Shown here: one piece after another, positions 13,533 through 13,983 of the stretch | How positions within the stretch are numbered: the first letter of the stretch is position 1 | Layout: the number at the start of each line of letters is the position of its first letter | Assembly: GCA_040877415.1 (NCBI GenBank) | Contig: JBBDNV010000155.1 | Span: 1 to 13,983, forward strand | Source: JBBDNV01 sp040877415 | GTDB taxonomy: Bacteria; Planctomycetota; Planctomycetia; Pirellulales; PALSA-1355 | Direction: 5' to 3' | Length of the DNA stretch: 13,983 nt | Program-made: the position numbers and the translations under genes | Notes under the pieces: model-generated | What the model was told of the DNA's origin: nothing | Seen by the model: the letters and a program-made list of their open reading frames with translations, nothing else | Databases searched by the model: none

Positions 13533-13983
13533 ATGCTCTGCCAGTACAACAGCAACGGCACCCGCACCAGCTACACCTACGACGACGCCGACCGGATCAC
13601 CGAGCTCAATAACGTCGGCATCCGACGTTACCTCAACGTCTACGACAAGGTCGGCAATCGCACCCGGACCATCAATACGACGATTGCCGCCGACATCACC
13701 ACCTACACGTACGATCAGGCGTACCAGTTGAGGTCCGACAGAACTCACTACATCGGCCCGGCCAACACCTACACGTACGACGCGGTGGGCAACCGCCTCA
13801 CGTTCCGCCGTACCGACGGCAGCCGCGCCACTTACACCTACGACGCCGCCAACCAGTTGACCCGCATCCTGGACGGCGGCGTCCCCAGCACCTTGACCTA
13901 CGACCAGGCGGGCAACGCCCTACTGCACAAAAACACGGTCCAGCCGTTCAACATCACGCTCACCTGGGACGCCGAGAGCCGCC
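13533..13983 (+). CDS. RHS/YD-repeat protein fragment (5'-truncated, runs off right edge)
   Basis: RHS/YD-repeat proteins are large secreted or surface beta-shell proteins that often enclose toxin domains. From the ATG at 13533 the plus strand encodes at least 150 residues of YD repeats: YTYDDADRITELN, VYDKVGNRTRT, YTYDQAYQL, YTYDAVGNRLTFRR, YTYDAANQLTRI and LTYDQAGNAL. The frame continues past the window end. The start is abrupt. The frame is open only from 13452, no signal peptide or ribosome-binding site precedes the ATG, and the residues before it read PLSAAGRML where an intact repeat would have YDAAGRML. Homology therefore seems to begin near 13520, inside a repeat unit. It is most simply an orphan 3' part or displaced cassette of a larger RHS gene. 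A translated short protein is possible but less likely. Confidence 0.7.
   Translation, partial: MLCQYNSNGTRTSYTYDDADRITELNNVGIRRYLNVYDKVGNRTRTINTTIAADITTYTYDQAYQLRSDRTHYIGPANTYTYDAVGNRLTFRRTDGSRATYTYDAANQLTRILDGGVPSTLTYDQAGNALLHKNTVQPFNITLTWDAESR

Overview
The window is GC-rich bacterial chromosome, most likely from a planctomycete (Pirellulales-like). This assignment is inference. It rests on a proline-rich lipoprotein with an NPFLRTTVPPPGTG-type segment, small Tyr/Pro-rich exported proteins with NPF motifs, a short SecA paralogue, and loosely packed genes with long noncoding gaps. No RNA genes, CRISPR arrays or intact insertion sequences were seen.

Layout. Nearly everything from 1 to 10741 lies on the minus strand, so transcription reads right to left. 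At the left edge is an iron-sulfur block: sufR (1816-2433), an antitoxin-like gene (1505-1720) followed by the stump of a MazF/PemK-like toxin, nuoB (792-1394), and sufC running off the left edge (1-731). SufR is a Fe-S-sensing repressor of suf genes in other bacteria, so it probably controls the block. Finding nuoB and a toxin-antitoxin remnant between sufR and sufC is unusual.

Upstream of that, from right to left, are a short SecA-like ATPase (6616-8586), a DUF6348-like protein (5836-6525), a large exported TolC-like protein with a clear internal duplication (3662-5680), and a DusB-type tRNA-dihydrouridine synthase (2584-3639) 22 bases behind it. The SecA-like protein keeps both nucleotide-binding domains but ends before the wing domain and the two-helix finger. 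Its neighbourhood with an exported TolC-like protein is the best candidate here for an undescribed envelope or export function.

From 8762 to 10741 lie three small envelope proteins: a proline-rich lipoprotein, a Tyr/Pro-rich secreted protein and a tiny lipoprotein. The 360-base gap between the first two holds only stem-loops.

The only clear plus-strand housekeeping gene is queG (10788-11912, epoxyqueuosine reductase). It converges on a second, divergent Dus paralogue (11940-13007, minus). Upstream of that dus gene is a 150-base block of 23-bp direct and inverted GC-rich repeats, followed by a terminator-like hairpin.

At the right edge is an RHS/YD-repeat coding fragment (13533 to the end, plus). 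It starts abruptly in mid-repeat without a signal peptide or ribosome-binding site, so it is probably a 5'-truncated RHS gene or cassette.
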